A DNA stretch of 64,000 nucleotides, taken from Bradyrhizobium canariense. GTDB lineage: Bacteria > Pseudomonadota > Alphaproteobacteria > Rhizobiales > Xanthobacteraceae. The first letter of the stretch is position 1; every line of letters begins with the position of its first letter. Below are positions 55,519-64,000 of the stretch, piece after piece. Made by a program: the position numbers and the translations under genes. The stretch lies in the NCBI RefSeq assembly GCF_018130465.1, contig NZ_JAFCKJ010000001.1, forward strand, positions 682,001-746,000, written 5' to 3'. Under the pieces are notes generated by a model that did no database searches, was not told the origin of the DNA, and saw only the letters and a list, made by a program, of their open reading frames with translations.

Positions 55519-57219
55519 TTACCGGGCCACTTCCGCCGATCGTCCGACGCTGCCCGGGGGACGCGGGATCGCGGGGTTTTGAGCTGGATTGCGCGGACCC
55601 GGCGCCGGCGCCAATTGACGCGGCGGTGCTTGCGGAGCGCCGAAGCCGAAGAAGTCGCGCATCGACGGCGCTGCCTGTGCAGGCTGCTGCTGCACCGGTG
55701 GCTTCTTCGGCGCGAGCTTTTGCGGCGCGGTCGCTGTGGCGGCGCCGGGTGAACCCGGAGCGACACTGCCGTCGGGCGTCGTCGCGGCCATCGGCGTATC
55801 GCCCTTGGCCTGCTCGCGGCCGACTTCGCGGCGCGGCCAGGCATAATCGTCGGCGCGGCCGGCGGGTGCAGCCAGTGGCTCGCCCTTCACCATCGTCTTC
55901 GCAGCGAGTGCATCGACGGCGGCAGGACGTGAGCCCGGCCCACCCAGCAATTGATCGGTCGAGATCGAGGCCGCAACCAGCGGCACGATCGGGCCAGCCA
56001 GCGGCCGCGGCGCGGGCTTGCCGGGTTCGGCACTGGTGTCGGGGGTCGCCGGTTCGCTCGGCAGCGCGATCGGGCCGGAGCGCCCGGCGAGCAGGCGCGT
56101 GATCTCGCGTTCGACATAGTGGGCGAGCTTGCGCGCGCCGGGTTTTGTGAAATAGACGCCGTCATAACTGCGGAGCTGGCGGATCTGGCCTTCGAAGTCC
56201 GGGCCCTTCTGGAGGAAGCGGCCGGCCTCGTCGACAAAGCCGTCCCAGACGTCGACATAGGTGATGCCGGCCTTGGCCGCGCCTTCGCGATAGAGCGAAT
56301 CCAGGAACAGCATGTCCGCGGTGCCCTTGGGACCGCGGATTGCGGGCAGGCCGACCCAGAGCACCGGCACGCCCTTGCTCTTGAGCACGTTGGCCAGCTC
56401 CTCGATCTTCTTGCCGTAGAGCTCGACCCAGCGCTCGTCGCGGAATTCGTAGAGGCCGTTCGGGTTGCGCGCGGTCTTCTCCGGAGCGGCGACCTGCGGC
56501 GTGTCGGCGTTGTCGGCATCGTCCTGCGGCAGGTCGGCATCGGCCGGCTTGTCGTCCGGCTTCGCGGCGCTGTCGCCGGGCTTGGCGTCACCCGGCTTTC
56601 CCTGCGGCTTGGCGCGCGCGCCCTTGTCGTTCTTCTTGTCCTTGTCCGTCGCCTTGTCAGATTTATCGGGTGCTGCCGCCTCGCGGATCGCGATGCGGTC
56701 GTTGAGGCCAAGCATCACCACGATCACGTCGGGCTTCTCGGTCTCGAGGATGCCCTTCGCAGCAGCCGCCCAGTCCGAGGGCTCACCCTTTGGCTGATAC
56801 TTGATCAGGCCGGACGTGGTCTTGTGCTTGCGGATCACGCCCATGTCGGGCTGCTCGGTGTAGGCGTCCTCTAAGCCATAGGCGAGCCAGTCGGCCATGC
56901 CGTCGCCGATCACCAGCACGTTCTTGTCAGGCGTGGTGTCACGCTTGGCCGGCGCCGGTGCGCGCGAAAAATCCTGGCGCGGCGCTTGCTGCTGTTGCTG
57001 CTGGAACGGCGCGAAGAAGTCGCCGCCGAACCATCCGCCACGGTCACCGCCGCTTCGTGGTGGCGGGGCCGAACGCTGCGGTGGGCCGCCGAAGCCGGGG
57101 AAGTTGAAGAATTGCGCCGAGGCGGGTCCCGCAACCGAGACCAGAATCGCAAGTGCCGTCCCCAGCGCGATCAGCGGGCCGGTCTCGGTCAGCACCTTGA
57201 ACAGGGACTTCTTCGACAT
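55519..57219 (-). CDS. DUF459 SGNH-hydrolase-like exported protein
   Basis: A 566-aa protein. A signal or anchor segment ends at ASAQFF (about residue 36), followed by a Gly/Pro/Gln-rich linker with a Q5 run. The DUF459 SGNH domain (about residues 96-370) has VLVIGDGMADWLAYGL, VVMLGLNDR, and YDGVYFTKPGARKLAHYVE for the final Asp/His-like region. A Lys/Asp-rich low-complexity insert occupies about 190-245. The last ~180 residues are Pro/Ala-rich. It probably deacylates an envelope polymer. ATG 57219 is chosen over 57240. Confidence 0.85.
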   Translation of the reverse strand: MSKKSLFKVLTETGPLIALGTALAILVSVAGPASAQFFNFPGFGGPPQRSAPPPRSGGDRGGWFGGDFFAPFQQQQQQAPRQDFSRAPAPAKRDTTPDKNVLVIGDGMADWLAYGLEDAYTEQPDMGVIRKHKTTSGLIKYQPKGEPSDWAAAAKGILETEKPDVIVVMLGLNDRIAIREAAAPDKSDKATDKDKKNDKGARAKPQGKPGDAKPGDSAAKPDDKPADADLPQDDADNADTPQVAAPEKTARNPNGLYEFRDERWVELYGKKIEELANVLKSKGVPVLWVGLPAIRGPKGTADMLFLDSLYREGAAKAGITYVDVWDGFVDEAGRFLQKGPDFEGQIRQLRSYDGVYFTKPGARKLAHYVEREITRLLAGRSGPIALPSEPATPDTSAEPGKPAPRPLAGPIVPLVAASISTDQLLGGPGSRPAAVDALAAKTMVKGEPLAAPAGRADDYAWPRREVGREQAKGDTPMAATTPDGSVAPGSPGAATATAPQKLAPKKPPVQQQPAQAAPSMRDFFGFGAPQAPPRQLAPAPGPRNPAQNPAIPRPPGSVGRSAEVAR

Positions 57220-57412
57220 GCGATCTCGGGCAGGCGTCATGGGGGTCGGGATAGGCTCGATATAATAACGGAATCAGGCGCCAAACGGGCAGATTCTCTT
57301 TTCAGATTCTCTTCAGTTCCTTGAGATCATCCTTGGCCCATACACGGGGAACAGCCGCCCCCGTCAAGGCTGCCTGCCAAAATCCCTGTTCAGGGTTACT
57401 TTCGGCGCGATT

Positions 57413-58819
57413 TTACCGCCCGCGCAGCCGGTCCAGCGCGTCGGAGGAGGCAAATCCGTCCGCGGGGACCCCGATCGAGGCCTGGAAGTTGCGCAGGGCC
57501 TCCCGGGTCTGGCCGCCGAACTGGCCGTCGGGGGTGCCCTTGTAGAAGCCGCGCTGGGCCAGCAGCTGCTGGAGTTCCAGCCGCTCGGTGCGGGACAGCT
57601 CCCGTTCCTGCCGCGGCCAGGGCTGCACGAAGGGCTGGCTGCCGCGGAGGCGATCGGCGAAATGGCCGATCGCCAGCGCATAAGCCTCGGCCGGGTTGTA
57701 CTTCATGATGACGCGGAAATTCTGCAGCATCAGGAAGCCCGGCCCCTGCGCGCCGGCCGGCGCCAGCAGATAAGCCTTCTCGGCCGGATGCGGGAACGGC
57801 TGGTTGGCCGGGCGCTTGAGCCCGAGCTTCTCCCACTGCGCCATCGTCATCGCCTTGGCGCGGTCGGCCAGCATGTAGTTGAAGCCCTGGGGCACCACGA
57901 CCTCGTAGCCCCAGGTCTGGCCGGCCTGCCAGCCGTCCTTCTTCAGATTGTTGGCGGTCGAGGCAATCAGGTCGGAGGGATTGTCGACGACGTCACGCCG
58001 GCCGTCACCGTCGCCGTCCACGGCAAAGCGCTTGAACGCGGTCGGCATGAACTGGGTCGGGCCGAACGCGCCGGCCCACGAGCCGCGCAACTGTTCGGGC
58101 CGCAGGTCGCCGCGGTTGAGGATCTCCAGCGCCGAGAGGAATTCGTCCCTGAAATAGGCCTGGCGGCGGCCGATGCAGGCGAGCGTCGCGGTCGATTGCA
58201 GCACGCTGCGGTCGCCCATCTGCGTCGAGTAGTTTGACTCGATGCCCCAGATCGAGGCGATGATATAACGATCGACGCCGGTGGCTTTTTCGGTGGCGTC
58301 GAACTGCGCCTTGTATTTGGCCAGGACCTCGCGGCCCTTGGCGAGGCGGTTGTCGTTCACGAGGATGTCGAGATAATCCCAGATCGACTTGGTGAACTCG
58401 GGCTGCGAGTCCATGAGGTCCATGATGCGCAGATCGGGCGCGAGCCCTGCCGTGAAGCGCTGGAAATTTTCCTGCGTGATGCTGCGCCGTGCGGCATCCG
58501 GCCACATGGCTGCGACGCAATTGTTGAAATTGGAGGCCGCCTCGCGGATCGCGGCGGCCGTCATCAGCGGATGGCCGGAGGCGCCGTCCTCGCCGCTCCA
58601 AGGTTGAACTCCCGTTTGAGCGCCGCCGGGACCTTGCGCCGCCTGCGGGGGCGCCGGATTCGGGCCGGAGAAAATACCGCCGAACAGGTTCGACAGGCCG
58701 TTCTGCGCCTGCGCGCAAGCCGGCAGCAGCAACGCGGCGGCAATCATCGCTCTGCTGGTCACAAATCCAGCACGTTTCGCCAGCCCTGCCATTGCCAGCC
58801 CTGCCATTGATTGCATCAT
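57413..58819 (-). CDS. Lytic murein transglycosylase, MltB type
   Basis: A 468-aa exported enzyme with a signal ending near ACAQAQ. The SLT_2 domain has GVDRYIIASIWGIESNYSTQMG (catalytic Glu in GIESNY), LRGSWAGAFGPTQFMPTAFKRFAVDGDGDG and ASTANNLKKDGWQAGQTWGYEV. A C-terminal peptidoglycan-binding domain is LQQLLAQRGFYKGTPDGQFGGQTREAL. It cleaves glycan strands to anhydromuropeptides. ATG 58819 is used; the GTG at 58873 gives a longer, atypical leader. galU diverges across 194 nt. Confidence 0.93.
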   Translation of the reverse strand: MMQSMAGLAMAGLAKRAGFVTSRAMIAAALLLPACAQAQNGLSNLFGGIFSGPNPAPPQAAQGPGGAQTGVQPWSGEDGASGHPLMTAAAIREAASNFNNCVAAMWPDAARRSITQENFQRFTAGLAPDLRIMDLMDSQPEFTKSIWDYLDILVNDNRLAKGREVLAKYKAQFDATEKATGVDRYIIASIWGIESNYSTQMGDRSVLQSTATLACIGRRQAYFRDEFLSALEILNRGDLRPEQLRGSWAGAFGPTQFMPTAFKRFAVDGDGDGRRDVVDNPSDLIASTANNLKKDGWQAGQTWGYEVVVPQGFNYMLADRAKAMTMAQWEKLGLKRPANQPFPHPAEKAYLLAPAGAQGPGFLMLQNFRVIMKYNPAEAYALAIGHFADRLRGSQPFVQPWPRQERELSRTERLELQQLLAQRGFYKGTPDGQFGGQTREALRNFQASIGVPADGFASSDALDRLRGR

Positions 58820-59013
58820 GTCCACCCGTCGGCCTGAAAAATCGCCTTCAGGAGGCCCGGTTACGGTTGCCACTAGCTTAACAAAGGTGAAATTTTGGTG
58901 ACGGCCTTTTTCTTAACTTCGCGCGGGCGAGGCCCCACATCCGCCTTTGTTAGCGGCTGCAAACAAGCTAGCAAGATGCCATTGCTCCCTTCCTCAGGTA
59001 TTCGATCGATCCC

Positions 59014-59889
59014 ATGAAAATTCGCAAAGCCGTATTCCCCGTCGCCGGCCTCGGCACCCGCGTCCTGCCCGCCACCAAGGCGATGCCGAAGGAAATGCTG
59101 ACCATCGTCGACAAGCCGCTGATCCAGTACGTCTATGACGAGGCGCGGGAAGCCGGCATCGAGCATTTCATCTTCGTCACCGGCCGCAACAAGAATGTCA
59201 TCGAAGATCACTTCGACAAGATGTTCGAGCTCGACGCGACGCTCAGCCAGCGCGGCAAGAAGGCCGAGCAGGAGATTCTGGCGCAGAACCAGCCGGAGGC
59301 CGGCGCCGTCAGCTTCACCCGCCAGCAGGCGCCGCTCGGCCTCGGTCATGCGGTCTGGTGCGCGCGCGACATCGTCGGCAACGAGCCGTTCGCGGTCGTG
59401 CTGCCGGACGAGCTCGTGCTCAATTCGCCCGGCTGCCTGAAGCAGATGATCGAGACCGCCAGCAAGCTCGGCGAGAAATCCAACGTCATCGCGGTCGAGG
59501 CGGTGCCCGACCATCTCACCCATCAATACGGCATCTGCGGCGTCGGAAAACGCACCGGCAAGATGTTCGAGGTCGACGGCATGATTGAGAAGCCGGCCAA
59601 GGGCACCGCGCCCTCCAACCTCTCGATCACCGGCCGCTACATCCTGCAGCCGGAGATCTTCAAGATCCTGGAGACCCAGGAGCGCGGCGCCGGCGGCGAG
59701 ATCCAGCTCACCGACGCCATGATCGGCCTCGCCAAATCGCAAAAGTTCTACGGCGTCGAGTTCGAGGGCGAGCGCCATGATTGCGGCTCCAAGCCGGGCT
59801 TCCTCCGCGCCAACATCGCCTACGGCCTGAAGCGCCCCGAGCTGCGCGACGGGCTGATCGCGGAGATGAAGAAGTATCTGGGGCAGTAG
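59014..59889 (+). CDS. galU: UTP-glucose-1-phosphate uridylyltransferase
   Basis: A 291-aa enzyme. The nucleotide-binding signature is PVAGLGTRVLPATKAMPKEML; EDHFDKMFELDATL, LGLGHAVWCARDIVGNEPFAVVLPDE and GEIQLTDAM follow, typical of GalU/ExoN. It makes UDP-glucose for polysaccharides and periplasmic glucans. Start ATG 59014 gives standard length. A family A repeat follows. Confidence 0.96.
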   Translation: MKIRKAVFPVAGLGTRVLPATKAMPKEMLTIVDKPLIQYVYDEAREAGIEHFIFVTGRNKNVIEDHFDKMFELDATLSQRGKKAEQEILAQNQPEAGAVSFTRQQAPLGLGHAVWCARDIVGNEPFAVVLPDELVLNSPGCLKQMIETASKLGEKSNVIAVEAVPDHLTHQYGICGVGKRTGKMFEVDGMIEKPAKGTAPSNLSITGRYILQPEIFKILETQERGAGGEIQLTDAMIGLAKSQKFYGVEFEGERHDCGSKPGFLRANIAYGLKRPELRDGLIAEMKKYLGQ

Positions 59890-59895
59890 TCTCCC

Positions 59896-60041
59896 GTCGT
59901 CCCGGCGAAGGCCGGGACCCATAACCACAGGGAGTGGTTTGGCGAAGACTCGTCGTTCGGTACTGCTACCGTTCGCAACGATGGATCACGCGGAATGGGT
60001 CCCGGCCCCCCGTGCGCAATTGCGCACTAGGCCGGGACGAC
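59896..60041. repeat. Palindromic intergenic element A6 with nested palindrome
   Basis: Left arm GTCGTCCCGGCGAAGGCCGG and conserved middle. In the right arm, the usual loop is replaced by a longer insert containing GTGCGCAATTGCGCAC at 60012-60027, a perfect 16-bp palindrome, so this copy is longer than A4 or A5. It lies between convergent galU and the diguanylate cyclase gene. Confidence 0.9.
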
Positions 60042-60058
60042 ACCGTGGATGTCGCAAC

Positions 60059-61555
60059 TCACGCCACCAGCGACAGCTTCGGCAAGCTCGCGACCACCGA
60101 CTGGTTGCGGCCGCCGGCTTTGGCGGCGTAGAGCGCCTTGTCGGCGGCGCCGACCAGGAGCGGCCAGTCCATGCCCGTGGTCGGAACGAGGCTCGCGATG
60201 CCGCAGGAGACCGTCGTGCTCGTCTGGTCGTCGGACCAGCCCTGCACCTTGGCTCGGATCTTCTCGGCCACCTTGAGGGCGTCGGTGATCGAGGTGCCCG
60301 GCAGCAGCACGGCGAATTCCTCGCCGCCATAGCGTGCGGCGCAGTCGCCGGCGCGGCTCACCGAATCGGAAATGCAGATAGCGATGCCGACCAGCACCTG
60401 GTCGCCGGCCTGGTGGCCGAACGTGTCGTTGTAGGCCTTGAAGTGATCGGCATCGATCATCAATAGCGCGATCGGCGTCTTCTGGCGCATCGCGCGGCGC
60501 CATTCGGCGTCGATCACCTGGTCGAATTTGCGGCGGTTCTTCAGGCCGGTGAGCGCGTCCGTCGTCGCCATCTCCTCGAGCTTGCGCTCGGCCTCGGCGC
60601 GCCGGCCGATCTCGCGCGCGAGCACCAGCGTCGATGCCAGCATGAACAGGTTGAGCGCCAGGACCACGGCGCCGATGCGGTAGGCTTCCCTCTGCCAGAG
60701 CTCGAACACGGCGCTCAGTGGCTTGCCTGCCACCACGAATAGCGGTCCGGAGCCGGTGCTGCGGACGTAGAGGCGCGGCGTCGCGTCCACCGGGCCCTGG
60801 CCGGAATAGGCCCCGCCGGCCTTGAGATTGTCAGCCTTCCAGCTCTGCTGCGTTCCGAGATTCTTGCCGATCACGTCGAGGTCGAACGGCCGCCGCATCA
60901 TGATGGTACGGTCGCGCTTGAGCACGGTGATGGTGTCGTCGGCATTGAGGTTCAGCCGCTCGAACAATTCGTGGAAATAACTGAAGCGGATCGAGCCGGC
61001 GACGACGCCCATGAAGCCGCCGTCGGTGTCGCTGATGCGCCGGCTCAGCACGATCGCGTAGGCGCCGCGGAACAGCATGGGACGGCTGATGAAGAGCCCG
61101 GCGCCGGGGTTGTCGCGATGAATCTTGAAGTAATCCTCCTCGCCGCGGTTCTCCGCCGGGGGATCGAGCGTGGAGGCATCGATGGTCAGCCGGCCGTCGG
61201 CGTCGAACACCTGGATCGCGCCGAAATGCCTCGCCGTGGTCGCATGGTCGAACAGGATGAGGTGACGGATCGGCTTCGAGACCGTGGCGATTTCCGGCAG
61301 CAGCATGTTGCTGGCGACCGCCTTGAGGGCCAGGTCGTAGATCTCGATGTTGCGGCTGACGTCGGACTCGATGGTCGTCGCCAGGTTTTCCAGCGTCTGG
61401 CGGGCGAGCGCCTCCTCGCCGCGGCGCATGTCCAGCATGACGTTGACGCAAATGGCGGAAAAGCCGATCACCGTCACCACGGACGAGATGATCAGCAGCT
61501 TCGCCGAAAGCCGCCATGGCCGGCGGGCCATGACTTCGCGCCATCCAGACAACAT
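60059..61555 (-). CDS. Membrane diguanylate cyclase (dCache-like sensor + GGDEF)
   Basis: A 498-aa protein. Membrane helices near residues 18-38 and 285-305 flank a periplasmic dCache-like sensor. The GGDEF domain has TTDALTGLKNRRKFD, LMIDADHFKAYNDTFGH and the active-site GGEEF at 410-414. The RxxD inhibitory site is at 401-404 (RAGD), five residues upstream, so product inhibition by c-di-GMP is expected. It makes c-di-GMP from two GTP. ATG 61555 has GGGAG upstream. It may counter the EAL protein downstream in the window. Confidence 0.94.
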   Translation of the reverse strand: MLSGWREVMARRPWRLSAKLLIISSVVTVIGFSAICVNVMLDMRRGEEALARQTLENLATTIESDVSRNIEIYDLALKAVASNMLLPEIATVSKPIRHLILFDHATTARHFGAIQVFDADGRLTIDASTLDPPAENRGEEDYFKIHRDNPGAGLFISRPMLFRGAYAIVLSRRISDTDGGFMGVVAGSIRFSYFHELFERLNLNADDTITVLKRDRTIMMRRPFDLDVIGKNLGTQQSWKADNLKAGGAYSGQGPVDATPRLYVRSTGSGPLFVVAGKPLSAVFELWQREAYRIGAVVLALNLFMLASTLVLAREIGRRAEAERKLEEMATTDALTGLKNRRKFDQVIDAEWRRAMRQKTPIALLMIDADHFKAYNDTFGHQAGDQVLVGIAICISDSVSRAGDCAARYGGEEFAVLLPGTSITDALKVAEKIRAKVQGWSDDQTSTTVSCGIASLVPTTGMDWPLLVGAADKALYAAKAGGRNQSVVASLPKLSLVA

Positions 61556-61699
61556 CGGTTGCTCCCGACATGACTGAATGCGCCCGAAAGCTTGAGTAGT
61601 GTTTAAGCCGGGACGGCGCTGCCGTAATGAGTTAAAAATTGGTTTCCGCGGCTCACGTTTTTGGGCAGAGCGGGCCTTCGACCAGCGAAGAGGACAGCG

Positions 61700-61966
61700 G
61701 TGAACGACTACGACGCGTTGCGCGATTATCTGATGCGGCAGAAGCAGACGGAATTCGTGCTGACCTATGAACAGATCGAAGAGATCATCGGCGCGGCTCT
61801 GCCGCGCGCGGCGAATCGTGCCTCATGGTGGGACAGCCTGCGTAGCCCGGACATCCAGATGCCGCAGCGCGAAGCCTGCCTCGCCGCCGGTTTCAAGGCG
61901 ATGCGGATGCCGGATGGCCAGAGCGTGCGGTTCACGAAGCAGAAGAAGAACGACCGGCGGCGCTAG
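61700..61966 (+). CDS. DUF7662 small protein
   Basis: An 88-aa protein: NDYDALRDYLMRQKQTEFVLTYEQIEEIIG, LPRAANRASWWDSL, EACLAAGFKAMRMPDGQSVRF. This pattern matches DUF7662, a small domain of unknown function found alone or with nucleases and toxin-like proteins. GTG 61700 with AGAGGA upstream is the start. It stands between two c-di-GMP genes of the opposite strand; whether it is linked to them is unknown. Confidence 0.75.
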   Translation: MNDYDALRDYLMRQKQTEFVLTYEQIEEIIGAALPRAANRASWWDSLRSPDIQMPQREACLAAGFKAMRMPDGQSVRFTKQKKNDRRR

Positions 61967-61977
61967 CGTGGTTCTTC

Positions 61978-62129
61978 CCTTCTCCCCTTGTGGGAGAAGG
62001 TGGCGCGAAGCGCCCGATGAGGGGTATGTTTCCGCATATCCAATCGCGAGAGTTTCGGGCGCGGAGGCATACCCCTCACCCGTCTCGCCGCTCTGCGGCG
62101 AGCCACCCTTTCCCACAAGGGGAGAGGGG
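61978..62129. repeat. Palindromic intergenic element E
   Basis: Outer arms TCTCCCCTTGTGGGAGAAGG and CCCACAAGGGGAGAGGGG; inner GAGGGGTATG and CATACCCCTC. Small hairpins GGCGCGAAGCGCC and TCGCCGCTCTGCGGCGA lie in between. It separates the convergent DUF7662 and GGDEF-EAL genes. Confidence 0.88.
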
Positions 62130-62138
62130 TAAAAAGCG

Positions 62139-64000
62139 TCAGCTCGCCGCTTCCAGCCGCACTTCCGTGAGCAGCCGCATCGCGGCATCGGCGTCCATGG
62201 GTTCGCCGAAGGCAAACCCCTGCGCGTATTCGCAGCCCATCTGGTAGAGCTCGACCGCGTCGGAATCGGTCTCGGCGCCTTCGGCGACCACGTCCATGCC
62301 GAGGTCGTGCGCCATCGCGATGATGGACTTCAGGATCACCGGGCGGGTGCCGCGGTTGGTGGTGCGCACGAACGACTGGTCGATCTTGATGGTGTCGAAC
62401 GGGAAGCGCTGCAGATAGGCCAGCGACGAATGGCCGGTGCCGAAATCGTCGAGCGACAGCCCGGTGCCGAGCTCGCGGATCCGCGTCAGCATCTGCGCCG
62501 CGTGCTCCGGGTTCTCCATCACCAGCGATTCCGTCAGTTCGAGCTTCAGCGTGCCGCGCGCGACCGAGGAGCGCGACAGCACGGTGCGGATGTCGTGGAT
62601 CAGATCGTGGCGCAGCAATTGCCGCGAGGAGACGTTGACGGATGCGAAGATCGGCTCGCGCGAGCGCATTGCGCGCTGCCAGATCGAGAGCTGCTTGGCG
62701 GTCTGGTCGAGCACGAACATGCCGAGGTCGATGATCAGGCCGGTCTCTTCCGCGATGGTGATGAATTCCGACGGCGCCATGCGTCCGAGCTTGGGATGAT
62801 CCCAGCGCACCAGCGCCTCGAATCCGGCGACCGAACGGTCTTCGAGCCGCACGATCGGCTGGTACAGGATCGTGAGCTCCTGCCGCTCGATGGCGCGGCG
62901 CAGTTCGCTCTCGAGCGTCAGCCGGTCGGTTTTTCGCGCGCGCATCGCGGCCTTGTAGACGTCGATGCGATCGCCGCCGATGCGCTTGGAGTGATACATC
63001 GCAAGCTCGGCGTCCTTGATGATCTCGTCCGTGAGCTGAACCTGCGGATCGGACAAGGCGAGGCCGATCGAGGCCGTGAGGAAAATCTCGCGTTCGTTGA
63101 AGGCGATCGGCGCGCGGATGGTCTTGCGGATGGTCTCGGCGAAGGCGGTGATGCGGGCGGGGTCCTGCTCCGAGAGCAGGATCAGGCCGAACTGGTCGCC
63201 GGCGAGCCGCGCCAGCGTATCCTGCGGCTTCAGGATACGGGTGAGGCGGCGGGCCAGCGTCAGCAGGATGGAATCGCCGACCGCGATGCCGACGGAATCG
63301 TTGACCTGCTTGAAGCGGTCGAGGTCGATCACCATCAGCGTCGGCCGCAGCGTCGGCATGGTCTTGGCGAAATGCGCGACGGCGCCGAGCCGGTCCATGA
63401 ACAGCTTGCGGTTGGGCAGGCCGGTGAGATTGTCATGCACGGAATCGTGCAGCAGGCGCTCCTCGGCGTTGCGGAGCTCAGTGACGTCGGTGAGGGTGCC
63501 GACCACGCGGGAAACCTCGCCGTCGGAGCCGACCACCGGGCGTGCCTTCAGCGCGAACCACATGAAGTGTCCGTCCGGGGTGCGCAGGCGAAAATCCTGC
63601 ACCAGGCGGCCGCGGCGCTGGTCGAGCACGCTGTCGAGCGCGGCGCGGAAACGGTCCTGGTCGAGCGGGTGCAGCACTTCCAGCCAGGAGGCGGCCGGGC
63701 CTTCCAGCGTGCCGCGCTTGAGGCCGAGCAGGGCTTCGGTCTCGGGGCTCGTGAAGACCTTGTCGGCGGAAACGTCCCAGTCCCAGATCAAATCGCCGGA
63801 ACCGGCCAGCGCCAGCGCCCGCCGCTCGATGTCGGAGACGACGCCGGTGGTGGCTCCGCCGCCGGCGAACGCATGTTGCATCACCGTGAAGCCGATCAGC
63901 ATCACGATCAGCACCAGGCCGCCGAGCAGCGCCGGGCCGACGATGTCGTTGGTGACGGAGCCCGCGACCGTCATGCCGGCCGCGATCACCCAGACCACCA
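62139..64000 (-). CDS. PAS-GGDEF-EAL protein, N-terminus outside window
   Basis: At least 620 residues; the start lies beyond the right edge. After a membrane segment (TVAGSVTNDIVGP...LIVMLIGFTV) comes a PAS domain (GDLIWDWDVSADKVF), then GGDEF and EAL. The GGDEF motif reads AGDQF (63189-63203), so cyclase activity is doubtful. The EAL part is complete: EALVRW (62811-62819), NVSSRQLLR, LELTESL, DDFGTGHSSL, KIDQSF and AEGAET. It should therefore act as a c-di-GMP phosphodiesterase. Confidence 0.9.
   Translation of the reverse strand, partial: VVWVIAAGMTVAGSVTNDIVGPALLGGLVLIVMLIGFTVMQHAFAGGGATTGVVSDIERRALALAGSGDLIWDWDVSADKVFTSPETEALLGLKRGTLEGPAASWLEVLHPLDQDRFRAALDSVLDQRRGRLVQDFRLRTPDGHFMWFALKARPVVGSDGEVSRVVGTLTDVTELRNAEERLLHDSVHDNLTGLPNRKLFMDRLGAVAHFAKTMPTLRPTLMVIDLDRFKQVNDSVGIAVGDSILLTLARRLTRILKPQDTLARLAGDQFGLILLSEQDPARITAFAETIRKTIRAPIAFNEREIFLTASIGLALSDPQVQLTDEIIKDAELAMYHSKRIGGDRIDVYKAAMRARKTDRLTLESELRRAIERQELTILYQPIVRLEDRSVAGFEALVRWDHPKLGRMAPSEFITIAEETGLIIDLGMFVLDQTAKQLSIWQRAMRSREPIFASVNVSSRQLLRHDLIHDIRTVLSRSSVARGTLKLELTESLVMENPEHAAQMLTRIRELGTGLSLDDFGTGHSSLAYLQRFPFDTIKIDQSFVRTTNRGTRPVILKSIIAMAHDLGMDVVAEGAETDSDAVELYQMGCEYAQGFAFGEPMDADAAMRLLTEVRLEAAS

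Overview
The window is about 64 kb of GC-rich chromosome from an alphaproteobacterium, most likely Bradyrhizobium or a close relative in the Nitrobacteraceae. The assignment rests on gene content and order (urtABCDE joined to ure, cysG-DUF2849-cysI-DUF934-cysH, tad pilins, opgC, HWE kinase, DUF2865, DUF459), on EcfG-type stress promoters, and on several families of GC-rich palindromic intergenic repeats. No rRNA, tRNA, CRISPR array, phage or insertion sequence was recognised. It reads as core chromosome with small repeat-driven rearrangements.

Layout. 0-1.8 kb: the end of a pilus-assembly gene and two TadE-like minor pilins. 1.9-4.3 kb: a minus-strand cold and translation group (csp, infA, rhlE). 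4.7-17.9 kb: a nitrogen block. A sigma-54 promoter precedes the urea ABC transporter urtABCDE, followed by ureD-ureA-ureB, a repeat-flanked DUF559 nuclease gene, a MESH1-type alarmone hydrolase, ureC, two tandem ABM-fold monooxygenase-like genes and ureEFG. 18-21.7 kb: a HWE histidine kinase with an altered ATP-binding box, a TetR regulator and OpgC. 21.8-25.6 kb: envelope and stress genes (holin-like, DUF883, AI-2E-type permease, L,D-transpeptidase, DUF2865) with three EcfG-like promoters. 25.8-30.3 kb: two tandem paralogous chemoreceptors of identical length (697 aa). 30.5-33 kb: a 51-aa membrane protein with an EcfG-like promoter, and malate synthase G whose stop codon is repeated in a six-copy 15-bp array.

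33.4-45 kb: a complete assimilatory sulfate block. cysD-cysNC runs left; cysG-DUF2849-cysI-DUF934-cysH and the sulfate transporter (binding protein, cysTWA) run right. Sulfate is imported, activated, reduced as APS or PAPS, and reduced again by a sirohaem sulfite reductase whose cofactor CysG makes. 45-52 kb: CAP lipoprotein, patatin plus 3-hydroxybutyrate dehydrogenase, TauE-like exporter, polysaccharide flippase, DsbD-N-like protein and YqgE. 52-55.4 kb: a TfdA-like dioxygenase, two divergent SDRs and a CsbD protein with an EcfG-like promoter. 55.5-64 kb: DUF459 hydrolase, lytic transglycosylase, galU, a diguanylate cyclase, a small DUF7662 protein and a GGDEF-EAL protein cut by the window edge.

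The strongest leads are (i) the DUF559 gene bracketed by 59-bp direct repeats inside the urease operon, (ii) an alarmone hydrolase between ureB and ureC, (iii) five EcfG-like promoters that tie scattered envelope genes into one stress regulon, and (iv) the intergenic palindromic repeats, which show covariation and nested insertions. Start codons were often moved inward from the longest reading frame, using ribosome binding sites, promoters and family lengths.
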